Shown: positions 49,026 through 61,644 of the stretch, piece by piece
Position numbering within the stretch: the first letter of the stretch is position 1
Layout: every line of letters begins with the position of its first letter
NCBI GenBank assembly: GCA_037576195.1
Contig: CM075101.1
Coordinates: 45,570,001-45,634,000 of the forward strand
DNA length: 64,000 nt
Reading direction: 5' to 3'
Source of the DNA: Phytoseiulus persimilis
Lineage: Eukaryota > Arthropoda > Arachnida > Mesostigmata > Phytoseiidae
Notes under the pieces: generated by a model
The model's input: only the letters and a program-made list of their open reading frames with translations
The model's database searches: none
What the model was told of the DNA's origin: nothing
Position numbers and translations under genes: made by a program

Positions 49026-49734
49026 ACATTTAATCGTGAAATTCCATGAGGGAATGGTCGTAGGGTAAACACGGATTACCTGTCTTTTGTTGTGGTTGTC
49101 GCCCGTGGTTCCGCAGCCCGATGGTGTCCCCCGTACGGGGTATTCTTAAGACGGGAATTTTCGAGCCCAATTCTGTTTTGTTTGTGTGTTTGTCTCGCGC
49201 CACAGTAGGTCAGAGGCAGCTGTCAGATTTTGGAGTCCATACCGCCCACCCCCGTTCAGCCCGGACGGGACTTCAGCATCTTGCGAATGATCCTCGGCGA
49301 AAACCGCGTGAGCCTCGAACCAAAAAGTTTGAACGATACTTTCGTGATCCGAAGAGCGTTCGAATCGGCAAGAAGGAAGCCATCAAAATCCACCGATGAT
49401 CCGAGCAAGAATTTGTAGATGAGAAATTCGTAATGATAGGATACAGCCCTCTCAAGAGTTCCCTAACTCGCTTTGTGATGAACATAGTTCATTGTTTGCT
49501 TGTTCTTTTACAGTAAATTGAACAATGCGTTCATTCGGCGAGTTGCCACATGAATGCAAAGTTCATATAATATGTATTTGGCTTTTCTTCTCTCACTGCT
49601 CCCCCATATCAAGTTATGAAAAGAATATGCACTGAACCACGCCTCTAGGACAGCGTGTTGCGAGTCTATTTGGTAGCAATGAGCTGGGAACAGCTTGAGT
49701 CGACCGATAAATTCCACGGATTCTTTCTGCAGAG

Positions 49735-49773
49735 ATCCGCGGATCCTACTTCACGGGATCCGCGAATCGCGAA
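49735..49773. repeat. GGATCC/CCGCGG palindromic cluster
   Basis: GATCCGCGGATCC followed by GGGATCCGCGAATCGCG, similar in content to the 48942-49025 array. Confidence 0.5.
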
Positions 49774-51268
49774 ATTAGCGGATCTTTGGGAGGCCCAGCT
49801 GAGAACACTTCAGCGCGAAGTTTCGGGACAGCCGCCTTCATGAGCTGCCGGGATGAAAATCGTCATTCTTCTCTTGGAACCTCAACAAAAACTCATTCTT
49901 CGGTCGGATATATGTCGGGCGTGGTCGGCAATCGACTCCGACAAAAAAGCATTCATATAGTCCTCATTCGTCGGGAGGGCCAACATCCCGACAAAACTTT
50001 GGAATGCCCATCGGATCACGGTACATCGTTAGGGTAAACTTCCAATTTTTATGTCGATACCCGCGTTTTTTTCCGCCAGTCGCCTCCTGGAGGAGTCGAT
50101 TGTGGAACAATCGTCGGGTACTGCGGATTAGCCATCGATAGAAAGACGATCAAAATAGAATTCCACACGAAGTAGCGCGATCGGCGGCAGGGTCTGCGAC
50201 AGACAGAAAGAGGGATCTTGAAGTCAGCCACGGGCGATTTTTGTTTTTCCAAAGAGACCACCAAGCGATCGGAAGAGATTTGAACAAAAAGTCTGCCGGA
50301 CGATATCCTGACCGCGACTGAGTTGCGCAACCGCTTTTCGATGCACATCAAACTGCGGCGGTCTCAAAATAATTCGCATAGTCAAATCCTGGTTCTTGAA
50401 TTTTTGCGCGGCGGAACTCAAGCTGGCTTCATTGAAGCGGATCAGTCGTCTCGCAGACAGATCTTCAGTCAGATTCCGAGTGTTCTTCATCGCTAAATAA
50501 TAACGCCGCCCGATGTGGTGGGCTCTTTCATTATTCGTCGGATAATTCGCCTAATCGTGACAAGTGATGCCCCGCTCGACTGATGTGAGAATGTCGAAAA
50601 AAACGGGAAGTTCAGTGATGAGCCTCATTTTGCTCCATTGATAGGAACGATCATAGGACAGCCGAGTGAGTTTTTGGTCCAAACCCGCCCACTTTCGACA
50701 TGAATCGAAAACATCGGCCCCAAGCACGAAGCAATCAGGAACCGTCGAGAAGAGCGTATCGGTAGAAACTCAACTCGAGCGGTTAGGTAGGACTTGCCCG
50801 ACTCTTGGATGCTCGACTCTCGCTCTCACCCACTCCGTTCGCCTCGGAGTACCAGCCATCTATGAATCCGAACTTTTTGATTCGGTAGAGGGAGTTGTCG
50901 AACTTGGCGAGCGTCATTCTTGCATGCTTCCGGGGGTGGACTCGAGCTTCATATGGCCCGTGAGTCGGTATCATAACGAACTGATGAAGTTCGTGAGCAA
51001 ATGCTACGCTGTCGAGATTCCTGATTCGAGTCCGGTGGCCGGGAAACATGGGTCATTCTGCGACACCATAGAGCTCCGAGCTGTGGTGGGAACTAATACT
51101 GGGAATCTGTGATGGTGTTCGGCTCCGCGGACCGATCCTCATACTCGCGCACAATGAGCCCTCCTCCACAAGGTCCTGGGAATATGATTCATTACATCGC
51201 GGTTATCCGATTTGATCAGCGCCATCACCAAAGTATTGAGGCTTCGCTCTGTCACGGGTTATGAGTTG

Positions 51269-51287
51269 GAGAGAGAGAGAGAGAGAG
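51269..51287. repeat. (GA)n microsatellite
   Basis: About 9.5 perfect GA units. Confidence 0.9.
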
Positions 51288-51498
51288 TGACAATCATCCA
51301 AGAGTCGGGTATCTGAAAAGGTACCATTCGACTCTCCGCCACGCGACTAACGTGAGTCAGGAATTCCTACATCAGGAAGGAACGAGTTTCATCGGCCACA
51401 CTCCAGGGGTGAGGGAACCACCGATCGAATGCATTAGGTCGGCTCCAACGATATTTCCCGTTGCTTTCGTCTCGTCCCTCAATTTGAGAAACATGTCT

Positions 51499-51535
51499 CG
51501 GATCCGATATCGGATCGGATCTGGATCGGATATCC
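51499..51535. repeat. GGATC/GATATCC palindromic cluster
   Basis: GGATCCGATATCGGATC followed by GGATCTGGATCGGATATCC. It has nested palindromes and resembles the GGATCC-rich array at 48.9 kb. Confidence 0.55.
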
Positions 51536-53300
51536 CAAAAGTCTGAACATTCATTTCAGCACCTTCCGAGCATTCAGGAAAGCCACTCAGCGAGATGGAA
51601 CTATGTCAGAGCTGTTGTCTCGCGGCTACTGACATGGCTGATTCCGTAGGATCTGAGTGAGGTGATACTGACTTGGCGAAGAGGAGTGGGGAAGCACGTA
51701 GGCGGGGAAAAGGGGTTGGAACGGACAGTGATGGGGGGCAACAAGCGGAGGCTCAATACGAGGAACTAGAGGAACAGGGAACAGCGATAGTTTGAGGAGA
51801 GCCGAAGTTGAGGTGATCCACATGAACTATTAGGAGGAAGCGGTCAGTTCCCCGGAGTTTCCTCAGTCGTTCGTGAATACCGTTTCAGCTGCAATTGACA
51901 ATGGCAAGGGCATTCGCATTCAATCGCACCGTATTTGAGTCCGGCGGAAGAATAATCGAAATGCCGATGAGATATGACCGTTCTAGCTCTGCTTTGGCGA
52001 GACATTCTGCCGTGCACCGTTGCGGAACAACAGGACATTCATCCTGAGCCCTTTCCTCTCGGCGCAATGCTGGTTGATCTGCGCATGGATGACAACAAAG
52101 CGCGTTCTCATTAAGGAAGGACTCAGCTGTCGGATACGTGCTCATCGAACACCCCGTTATCGCCGCCTTCCTTCGAGAAATAATCACCAAGTCCAACGCA
52201 TTGGACAGCTATTAGATTCGTTCCTCCATTATATCCGACAGCCATTAAAAACCACGAGTCGCTCGTTCGGCAAAACCTCGTTCTTGTTTTTGTGATCGTA
52301 AATATTCAGGGTCGCCATTACCATGGGATTATCGAATAGTTCGCCTCGCTGATCTTTGTCCACGCAATTGGAAATGTGAGCGATCCGAATCAAGTGAGTT
52401 ACCGTTCGGAATTCGCCGGATCAGGGTGTTCTTGCGGCGCGGAATGCAAGGGCTTGGACACGGCGCCTTTGGGAACCTGGGAAGGCTCTGGATACGCCGC
52501 TTGAACGAGGAGTTTCTATGGAAAATTCTCAGCCATATCTACGGGCAGTTCCGAGCAAGTGGGTGGTTCAATCATGGTGAGAATCGTTGCTTTATCTTGG
52601 TCGCAAGTGCGTTCGCATCAAAATCGAGTGCCTCGAATTCGACTTGAATCTGGAAAATTTCTACCTCGCGATGAAATAACTTCAACACCGCTTTCTCCCC
52701 TGCTCTCCACATGATTTGGAATGTTTCTCATGGTAATGACTCGGGTCTCGATCGACGGTGGTTAAACATATCAAGTGCTTCGCTTTTTCGTGGCCAGCCG
52801 AATAGAAGCGGAACATGTCATGCGCCGTGTTGCATTTCCACGGGCCCTGAAAGGCACTTCAAGAGTTCGTCCGAAACGCTGAGTGCTCACTGGCCAACGC
52901 ACTTATTGTCAAAAGCTGCGCAACGCTGGCCCGGCCACAATCTGAGCGATCCAGGCGCTCCGCAAACAAGTGTTACTCGACGCCTGGAAATCTCGCGCGA
53001 AAGGCTCTGAAACAGAGGGCGCGAACTCGATCCAGAGAGATCCGATGAATCGATTTAACGATCAGATGGGTCAGAATGTTCTCAATCGAAGTTCTAGGAG
53101 ATTCGGATTTGGGTATGAATAAGCAGTCGATGCCATTCGCCGGGAAACCTGTCGGGCGGAGTCCTTTTTTTATGATTCAGGTGTATGAGCCGCAGAGCCC
53201 ATAGTCAGCGTAACGACCCGCAAATAACGGTTATTTCGGGATTCCAGTGAACCGCAAGACAAGCTGTTCGATGTGTGCTGTACTATCATTACAATGCCGA

Positions 53301-53900
53301 TAGAAATAAAATAGCGATCACTGTGAGTGGAGATGGCGGAGATAAAGAGCCGGCTTCTCGGAGCTACGACGCAACGGTAGTTGTGGCGTGGCAAAATGTT
53401 CATGCGCGCCAAGCTGTTATCCCGACCTAAGTCCAAATTCCCATTTCTATTCGAACTCAAGCCTCGTATCCCAGAATGTCCCCAACAGAACTTAACACTG
53501 ACGCGCTGTAATAATTCTGTCGCTAAAAATGAATATTGGAGAAGAAATTCGACATCTTCATATTCCAGATCAGATGGCTGTCGTTGAAAACGAATTTTCG
53601 CGCGTGCTAAATCTCTCATTGGGTGGTCGTTCGATCCGCTCTCAGAAACTTCGCATTCAAAGTCCCCACCAAGATAATATTGAACTTTCGGCTCAGGCTT
53701 GTTGCAGCGCCCGCGTTGAAGTCTTCCGAATTGTTCAATGCATGCTATTCGCGGAGGAGTGGCCAATGTTCTTCTATTATTCCGAAAGCGGTCCTCAGGT
53801 TTCCATTTTTTATGTTCTCGTATTCTATCGAAACAACCTTGAGACGACGCGGATCGGAAGCCTTAAAAGTCCAGGCCCCATGTCGGGCAATAAGTGATGA
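53301..53900 (-). mobile_element. Possible LINE endonuclease fragment
   Basis: On the - strand the translation shows KFNIILVGTLNAKF in one frame and VQYYLGGDFECEVS in the overlapping frame. Both resemble the GDFN/GDLNAK motif of the endonuclease domain of non-LTR retrotransposons. An upstream stretch (RRLKVVSIEY) would also fit. Stops and frameshifts are frequent and no reverse transcriptase is nearby. Chance similarity cannot be excluded. Confidence 0.22.
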
Positions 53901-56572
53901 AGAAAGCAAACAGTGACAAAATTGGCCAATTTATATTCCGTCTAAATAAGTATATATATTCCAAGTGTATTGATGCAGAAGCAGTGAAAGGAACTCGTGC
54001 GCCGACGGACGAGAAAGCATCAATGCGTAGAAACCAGCGAAAAATTACTCGACATAACAATAAAATGCACAATTTTCAATATTCAGCGTAGCACGTGGAT
54101 CGCTAGCCCGCTCTCAACGTTCGTGAGGTAAGATATTGGGATTCGGCATTCATGAGCGCTGAAGGACGGCGGCATTCTCGGGATTTTACTTTTCCTTCTG
54201 AGTTTCCTCGTGTGTCATATAATTTGATGAATGGTTCTTCAGCGGAACCAAGGGCAACTCGAAGGAATCGGATCGGGACTCTACCGGACATAGCCGAGAG
54301 TCTTGGGACGGCATGGAATTCCCACGAAACGCCGAGAAAAGTGTACGTCGATCGAAGACATTTCCTCGGGAGCGAAAATTTCCGCAGTTGGTAGGTGACG
54401 GCCTGATCCGCAACGATCCGTGTCCGCGTACCGTATCGATTGTCCGCAAGCTCGCCTTCAAACGAATGATACAACGAATTTTGATCGGCATTCGCGGTTC
54501 CGCTCGTCAGCAGTCGTGGTGGAAAACAAAATGCGCAATAGATCTGCGGCCGGCTGTGATTGAGGAGGAAATTGCCGCAAATCATGCAGCGTTTTTTGCA
54601 GTGTTGTGTACCATTATCTAATCGCGCACGAAAGGGCTGGCGAGCGAAAAGTTTCGTGTAAATAATACCTCGAAGCAGAAATTCCAACTCCGAACTCGGG
54701 GCATAGGAGTCGATACTATCGAAATTCGCTTCCATAATTGATGATCAGAGTTTCCTCGTCGGAGAGCGATTTTTCTAAAGGACATCGTCGGGATAGAATT
54801 GCTCCCGGTTTTTGAAACCAACGGAGCATGAGGAAATGTCAGCTTCCATCGCTTCCAGCTGGTTGACAGACAGCCGCATCTTGCGCCGGAACAGTTTCGT
54901 AAAGATCTTGTGGCTCGAAATCGCAACCACCGTCGGAAATGACGACCAAGTGATACGTGTCGGCGTTTGATACTTTCTTCCTCTCCAGATGTGGATTGAG
55001 GCTTGCGCCGTTCAGTTAGAGCGAGTTCGGCTCGAGACTTTTTAGAGAAGGGTAGCAGGAGAGCCGTATTCCATTTCCGGACCGTGGAGCTCCTGGAGCG
55101 TTCATTATGTTTTCATTTCGGGGTGCCGAAAGTCGAACGATTTGTTTATATGAGCGTCCTGAAGTGAAAGTTTGTTTCGCTGTGAATTTTCCTACACTTG
55201 ACTGCGTTCGCCCGTCGGGACTTCATTATCGTGAAGGTGGCAGTTGACGACAAGAAGACTGCGGCTTTCAACGAATGCAATTACTACAATGAACGAATTC
55301 TCGCGTAACCTGCAGCAAGTTGTTTTCCACTGTTGCCCACATCGGTGGATGGTTCGATGAGTCTCTGTAGCTACTTGGTCAGTCATCTTCGACAGGTTGG
55401 CTCACAGCTCATTTCTGGATTCTATGTCTGAGGCGAATTCGCGGAGGTAAGCTGGTGAGCTGAATATTGAGTTTCTTCGACCTAGATGGCAAACATCGCA
55501 TGTTTGGAACAATTTCGCGTCGCTCACTGGGTGCGAGACAACAACCGTGATCCACTCGAAATTCCACATCTTGGATGAATTGGGGTTGTGGAAATGTAGG
55601 AAATTAAACAACACGGGACAGTATAAAACCGTCTCCTTGGTGGATTCGCGTAGAGATTCGCGCGACTGATCCCAGCTAGCCGTCCTTCAACCTTTGTGGA
55701 ATCCCCGTCTCCTCTCCGTTGATGAACAACCGTGTTACGTGAATGCATGATCTTGAATGCGGGCCGCAGGTGAAACCACAAACGTTATAGACATCGGCAT
55801 CCGAATAGAATTCGGGAAACCCTTCGAATCGACCCTGCTCAAACGCCCGCTCCTCGGCTTATCCCGAGGAGTTCCTCAAGAATCTCCACAGTGACAGCGA
55901 GAACCCTCTCTGTCGTCCGACCACCACAGAAGCAACGATCTAGCTACATACAGACGACCGAATGCTCGTGTCAGCATTCCCGGGCTTAGCCCGCTGACGC
56001 ATTCTTCCTGAGTTTTTCTCTACCAACCTTGACCTCTTCTGTGTGGCGATTGTTTGGATGGACGAAACTCTCATTCTGAGGAGAACTCATTCAATTATCT
56101 CGGCTTGGGAGATCGCAAGAGCACTTGCTCCCGTTTCTGACGCGTCCTGCACCAACCGGTTCGAAGCGTGAATCGCCCCGAGCCAGGTTGGGGTGAAACT
56201 TATGATTTGAACGGACTGCACGCGTAATATCTCTCCGCTGCAGAACCCAACTCAACTTGCGTTCCCAGGAGGGAGAGGCTCCTTTCTCTTCGAATCATTA
56301 CCTCGGTTGAGCTCCTCCCTGGTGAGCCGTGGGTAACTCGGCTCAGTCGGATCCAGGATGAATACGGATTGGCTGCGGCTTGAGGGCTCTAGCCTCAAAT
56401 CGAAGTGAGCGCTCGTAAACCTCCGGGCTTCGGGAATGCACTGGATCTGTTTGCAGGACGGGAGACCGGATGAACTACCCCTCTCCCAGCTCTCCCAGTC
56501 ACCAGTTTTTTTTCGAACCGATTTCTTCCCGCAAAACCTGAATGCAGTCGATAAACCCTAGTTAGAAACGCT
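53901..56572. other. Intergenic DNA
   Basis: No supported gene. An antisense open frame of 210 codons (54103-54735) includes a CxxC...CxxC-like cluster (RCMICGNFLLNHSRPQIYC), but a long + strand frame overlaps it and I recognise no family. Confidence 0.4.
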
Positions 56573-56578
56573 TTTATT
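56573..56578 (-). terminator. Poly(A) signal of the NT5DC gene
   Basis: AATAAA on the - strand, about 207 nt after the stop codon. Confidence 0.5.
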
Positions 56579-56784
56579 TGCAGCAGAATGTGTATCACAA
56601 TCGGAGTACGCGAACTCTTGGGTTGAGAGTTGATGGAAGCCGTTGAATATAAGAACATGTCCCGCTCCGAAGTCTCCGTGGAGATTTTCCGTTCCACGGC
56701 CGGGTTTCAAAAAGCCCAATATATTACTGTATATCCGGTTCCTCGCTTCGCGAGCTAAGGATTCCCCGGTTCTCGAGCTTCGAG

Positions 56785-58296
56785 TCAAAAATCTAGAGAC
56801 GGCATGTACAATTCATGAGGCAGCATCCCCCTCCTTGGATAGTAGACATGTTTCAATGAGTAATTCATGAGATTCGTCACGTGACTCGTGTAGATATCCG
56901 AATATCGGAACAGCCGCCTGGAGAAATACGTTGGGTTGTGATGCGTTCTGAACACCGATCCGAAGTTCGCATTGAATAAACTTTTCGATGTTTTCCGGAG
57001 CAAGTCGCGTTCGATGAGGAGTGTTTCGACAATTTCTTTACAATCCTCGTCGTCCTGCATCTGCTCAATGATGTGTTGCAGAGATTGCAGCCAGCCGACG
57101 GTGTGGCGGAACGCTTCGGAGTTCGAGATTTTGATTTCTTGCGCCAGCTCGCAGAGGATGGCCCCGGTTCTCCAACCGTAGTTCAGCGTCAGGTCTGCGA
57201 GGTCGTTGTAAATCTGATCGCCGAAGTAGAGAACCGAGTGCCCGACCCAGCCTGTCATTTTCTGAAGTTGGTTCACGGTGCCTTCGACATAAACTCGATC
57301 TTTCTCCAACGAGGTCACGTGCTCCCAGAGCTGGCTCCTCGTTCCCTTGTCGTAGACTCGGAAAGGTCGGAGGTGTTCAGTGAAGAACTTGGGCTTCCGA
57401 GCCTGGACGATGACAACATCGAAAAACTGCTGCCAATCAGCACCCAGCATGTACCGCATGCCGACGTCCAAAAACTTGAAGGGACTGTTCGTGACTATGA
57501 ACATCTTTTTGTTATTGTCTTTCAACCGTTGCAGGAAGCCTTTCAACTCAGGGTACTGCTCCAAGTAGATTCCTATGTTGGAATCGTTCAACATGTTGTG
57601 GATCACGGGGTGTATAGAAGCCACAGCGCTCTGCACGTCGTAAAACAGGATTTCAGGATTGAAAGGAATGTTATTCTTGATGAAATATTCGGTAACGTTT
57701 GAGATGAGGCATATTTCAGGAACGGAGAAGAGGTCATTCAGCTGTTTCGTACGGCTTTTTTCATTCCCTGGCCGTATCATGTTCTGCGGGATGTAGCAAC
57801 CGTTGTAGACACTCTCCACGTCGCTCCTGTTCATCGGCGTCAATCCTCTGTACACCGACTCGAACTGGATCTGATGGAAAAGATCGATTTTCATGAGGAT
57901 ACCTTCTTTGATGTCGTAGTGCAAACCACGAATCGCGAAGCCCGGTCTGTAGTCCAAGTCTCCGATGGCTTTCGGATACTTGAACTTGTTGATGAGCCAG
58001 TCGCGACCCAGATCGTAGATGAGGTAATGAAACTCTCCGGTGTACACGGCCAGAGTGTAGTCATAATCGAAACCGTAGACTTCGATTTCGCTCAGATCCA
58101 ATTCGTTGTTGGCGAAAACCCCATGTGGATCCACTCCTGTTGGATGCGGAGTCACTCCACGTTTTAACTGCATGTACTTCTCCAAAACTCCCGCCGAACT
58201 GCGCTCCACCTGAGGTAAGCTCTGATCCGGCTCCCTGCCGTTCGCGAAACCTCTCAGACCCGAACGGGTGATCTGTCGAATTGCGTTTCGAAACAT
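56785..58296 (-). CDS. 5'-nucleotidase domain-containing protein (NT5DC2/3 type), HAD superfamily, 503 aa
   Basis: Single uninterrupted frame. The N-terminus MFRNAIRQITRSGLRGFANG is basic, lacks acidic residues and looks like a mitochondrial targeting peptide. HAD motif I is GFDYDYTLAVYTGEFHYLIY, with both Asp residues of DxD. Motif II is KMFIVTNSPFKFLDVGMRYM. The family block WQQFFDVVIVQARKPKFF follows, and motif III/IV is SVLYFGDQIYNDLADLTL, with GDQIYND as the metal site. Length and order fit the IMP/GMP-specific-nucleotidase-like family PF05761, in the NT5DC2/NT5DC3 branch rather than cytosolic NT5C2. Family members are predicted phosphatases; the physiological substrate is unknown. It is intronless although other genes in this window are split, so a retrocopy or intron loss is possible, but the reading frame and poly(A) signal look functional. 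Confidence 0.93.
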   Translation of the reverse strand: MFRNAIRQITRSGLRGFANGREPDQSLPQVERSSAGVLEKYMQLKRGVTPHPTGVDPHGVFANNELDLSEIEVYGFDYDYTLAVYTGEFHYLIYDLGRDWLINKFKYPKAIGDLDYRPGFAIRGLHYDIKEGILMKIDLFHQIQFESVYRGLTPMNRSDVESVYNGCYIPQNMIRPGNEKSRTKQLNDLFSVPEICLISNVTEYFIKNNIPFNPEILFYDVQSAVASIHPVIHNMLNDSNIGIYLEQYPELKGFLQRLKDNNKKMFIVTNSPFKFLDVGMRYMLGADWQQFFDVVIVQARKPKFFTEHLRPFRVYDKGTRSQLWEHVTSLEKDRVYVEGTVNQLQKMTGWVGHSVLYFGDQIYNDLADLTLNYGWRTGAILCELAQEIKISNSEAFRHTVGWLQSLQHIIEQMQDDEDCKEIVETLLIERDLLRKTSKSLFNANFGSVFRTHHNPTYFSRRLFRYSDIYTSHVTNLMNYSLKHVYYPRRGMLPHELYMPSLDF

Positions 58297-61200
58297 AGTC
58301 TAGATTGTTTATAAACACAGCTTTCGAATGAAGGGATCGCAAATAGAAAGCTGTGCCAACCACGCTTGGGGTCGAGCGGTATCGACATGGTTGTCGATGT
58401 AGATGTAGACGTGTCATGTGATCTCATGCTGTCGACGTAACGGAGAAAGTTCATTGGAACTGTCTGGTGTTGAAACCGGATTGGAATTCTTCTGAAACCG
58501 GACTCCTACCCGGGGATGACGGCCGGCTGCTCTCGTGAATTTATTCCCCGCAGGGCGGACTTCCTCAGTGAACGCTCTATCGGAATAGGTCTTCACTCAT
58601 TATTCTTGATATAGTTCCAAGTGGATGCTGAGTACGATCTGAACGCACACCCAATGCTAGTCCAAAACAGAACCAATTGAACATCGCGGGAGCATCGTAC
58701 GCTCACTTTGAAGGTTTCGAACGGGATATATTGTGAGCAGCAGTCGGGCATCAAGTGCCGAGTGGGCGATCCGCAAGCTCGAACCTGCTCCTTCCTGCCC
58801 CTGTGTCTGTCAGCTTGAGGTTCGGGCTGGTGAGGTGGAGCAGCGGGAATCGCTGCATCATCAATAATACGGAACCGGATTCCACCGCACAGTAGACTGA
58901 ATTGCTCGATGTCCGGGACAGAATGTATTCCCGCTTTTACCCGCTCTCGATAGACACTGCAAGCGGACGTAGTTTGGCAGCAGACGTGGCGTGAATCAAA
59001 GTGGCCTACATCGAGTGCCACCTGTTTCCGACTAGAAGCTGCTGGAAACGTGCGCAGAGCTGTCTGTCTTGGAATTATACACACAGCAACAATCTCCCGG
59101 ACTGATGCCATGATTTCGACTTCACGGGAAAAGTTGAGGACCCTCAAGAAAGATCGCTTTTTCCTCGTGTTCACTGCCTCTCCCAGCCCCCTGGAAGGTC
59201 CCATGGGATAACCGAGAGATGGATAATATAGTCAAGTTTGATGAGATAGAGCGAGGAAAATTCGAAAAAGTGGATATATTCCCAAAAATGCTCCATCTTA
59301 CCGCCGTTCTGAGTCTCAATTTTTCGTAGATTCACGGAGCGTGATGGCCGCAGCACGAAGATTAACGTGAATGTTGCAGTAGCATAACACTTACCAATAG
59401 CTTTGGGATCGCGATTCCAGCCAAAATCCAAACGCACCCAAGCATTGATTTCCACTCTTACAGTCTGTGTGACGGACACCATTCCTATAGGGGTGAAGTG
59501 AGAATATCCTTCTCATGGGAATGAGAAGCATCACCTCCTGTCACTCTTTCTGTAATCTTCCATACTCCCGAGAGAGTGCGAACCGGGCCAACCATCTTTT
59601 CGCGTTACACGCTACTCATTATGAGTTACGGAGCTAGAAGTAAAAAGAAGAAGGAATTCACTAACTCCTCAGTTCCATCCGAAGTTGGCGGTCACTGACG
59701 GTAGCTCCTGAGCCTAAACCACTACTGATAAGTATTGAAACCGGGGGAAAGAGGAGAATCAGACAAAATGAGAAAAGGATCTCGTTTTTAATGGAACGAG
59801 CCGACGCTCGAATTCCGATAAGAAGAGGTTCTTCGGGCATCTTGCCCTTGAGGAGTTTCAAATACAACCATCTTGGCCCTTTTCTGGTCAGAATACACAT
59901 TCTGCCCCTGATTCGGTGTTGTTGCTGACTCGAGAGGGTAAGAGCTGCTTCCTGGCCATGTTCCGGCAACTCAGTGAGTCTCGATATCGAGATCGTGTGC
60001 TGCTTCGTACTCATCTCTATAATCCGTTAACTCCGTTGAAAAGCTTGAATGCCAGACTGATGCTAGGTGATGAGGAGCAACATTCCCAGCGGGGTTATCA
60101 TAAACATTCTGGAATATCCGATTCAAGTCCGAAGTCAGCCAATATTCTGGAAATCAAAAAACGAACTCCACACGCGGAAATAGGCGAGATATTTGACGGC
60201 ACGAGCCCAATGAACTTTTCCTTCCTTTGAAAAAGAAAAAGGAATGGGATAATCTGCATTCACAATTGTGATCAACAGAGTCAGGTCCAGGGTCCAATCA
60301 TAGCGTTTGCTTCAACGAGGTTCGCCGACAGAACCACCGAGGGCCTGAGAGATACTGGGGTTCCTACGGGATGCTTCGTACGAGGGCCCTCGCCAGAGAT
60401 TCCCGCTGTATCCTCACTCGTTTGTCCATTCGATGGCGCTGAGGCGAATCCAGAACTGGAAAATATTGCCTCCGCGCCAGGGGATTTCCCAAGAGGATCC
60501 TCCCGTTCATTCGGCCAGTGCTGTATGCGCCGCACTGGAGCTACTCCGTCAATTGAAAGCGTGGATTGTCAGAAATGGAACAGAAAAGAAGACAAGAATC
60601 GCATTTGAGTTTAATGTGATTCGTAATAATTTATTACCTAAGTCATAGTTTTTTTTTACAGTATACTCAGAATGTACATTCTTTATCTCGCGGGGAAATC
60701 ATCAGATCTTTCCTTTGTCATTTTTTCAATGAGGGTTATTTTAGTTAGATTTCAATATACTTGACTCCTTCCCAGATCGGAGTTTGCCGAATTCCTCCAA
60801 GACTCTCCACTCATTACTGCTGCTCGCCGCGCATCGGTTTCGATTCCTTACGCCTTACATCACTGGCGTTCGCGTTTCTCAGATCAACTGTGACATTATC
60901 CAGCATTTTTCTGTTTGCAGTTCCGTTTCGACTCAATATCATATTCAGAAATCCTACCTAAACGAGCCAACCCCGTCAGGTTCACAGTCTTAATGTATTG
61001 CACTGGGCACCGTGGTTCGCGGGTTCGCTTCACGCACCCTCCGACGAGGAAGTACTTTCTTTCTGTCAACTCCGAACACTTGGTTCTCATTGAATCCCTG
61101 TTCCGCTCGCAGTTCGGTTTGTCTCTTCTCAATTTCTCGTTTGGGTTTCCTTACTTCGTCCGCCAGAACAGCGTCTTTACCACTTGCATGCTCTGTCCCT

Positions 61201-61640
61201 AGACGATTCTTCAAGTGCCTACACAAAAAAAAACAGGAACGGTTCATCCACGGGTTGAACCGGGGCGCAGGAACGCGAACAACCTAGCGTCGAGCCGGAA
61301 TACAGACAAAATTCGTCCCTAAATGAACTGAATAGTACGGAGAACTGGCTCTGAAGAACCTACGGTAAGATGTATCCCAAATTTCTCGAGTGCTTCCGCC
61401 TAAAACCCCCCTCAATTTATTCTCGACAGTCTTATCTTCAGTGCTCCGGAACGTTGACGGGCGTTCATCGGATTGTCATTTGAAGGTTAGAAGATCGGTT
61501 AGAATCATTTCAGGAAAGTGAATACCGGGTCATGATGACTGAAATAGCTTATGTGTGTATCACAGGAGCAATCTCGGATGCCTCTTGAGATTATAATATC
61601 GATGCATGTTTGGCCACGCGTTGTCGATATCTCAGGATCG
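58297..61640. other. Intergenic DNA between NT5DC and the Helentron remnant
   Basis: No supported gene. The - strand frame at 60990-61247 encodes a highly charged Lys/Glu/Arg peptide that could be coiled coil, but it has no family match and a + strand frame overlaps it. The NT5DC promoter should lie just right of 58296; no TATA box is clear. Confidence 0.45.
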
Positions 61641-61644
61641 GTCA

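Larger units (their letters stand above)
39760..53300. other. Gene-poor tract
   Basis: I found no supported gene in this 13.5-kb stretch. Open frames are common because GC is near 50%, but they overlap antisense and show no family motifs. The longest ones (46178-46503, 45606-45971, 50666-51112) do not extend by plausible splicing. Simple repeats and GGATCC-rich clusters are listed separately. Small or divergent genes could be missed. Confidence 0.5.

Noticed and set aside
54103-54735. 210-codon antisense frame with a Cys cluster
   Set aside because: No recognisable zinc-finger spacing or family, and an overlapping + strand frame of 102 codons; not enough to call a gene.
57073-57702. 209-codon + strand frame opposite NT5DC
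   Set aside because: Shadow on the complementary strand of the conserved NT5DC gene.
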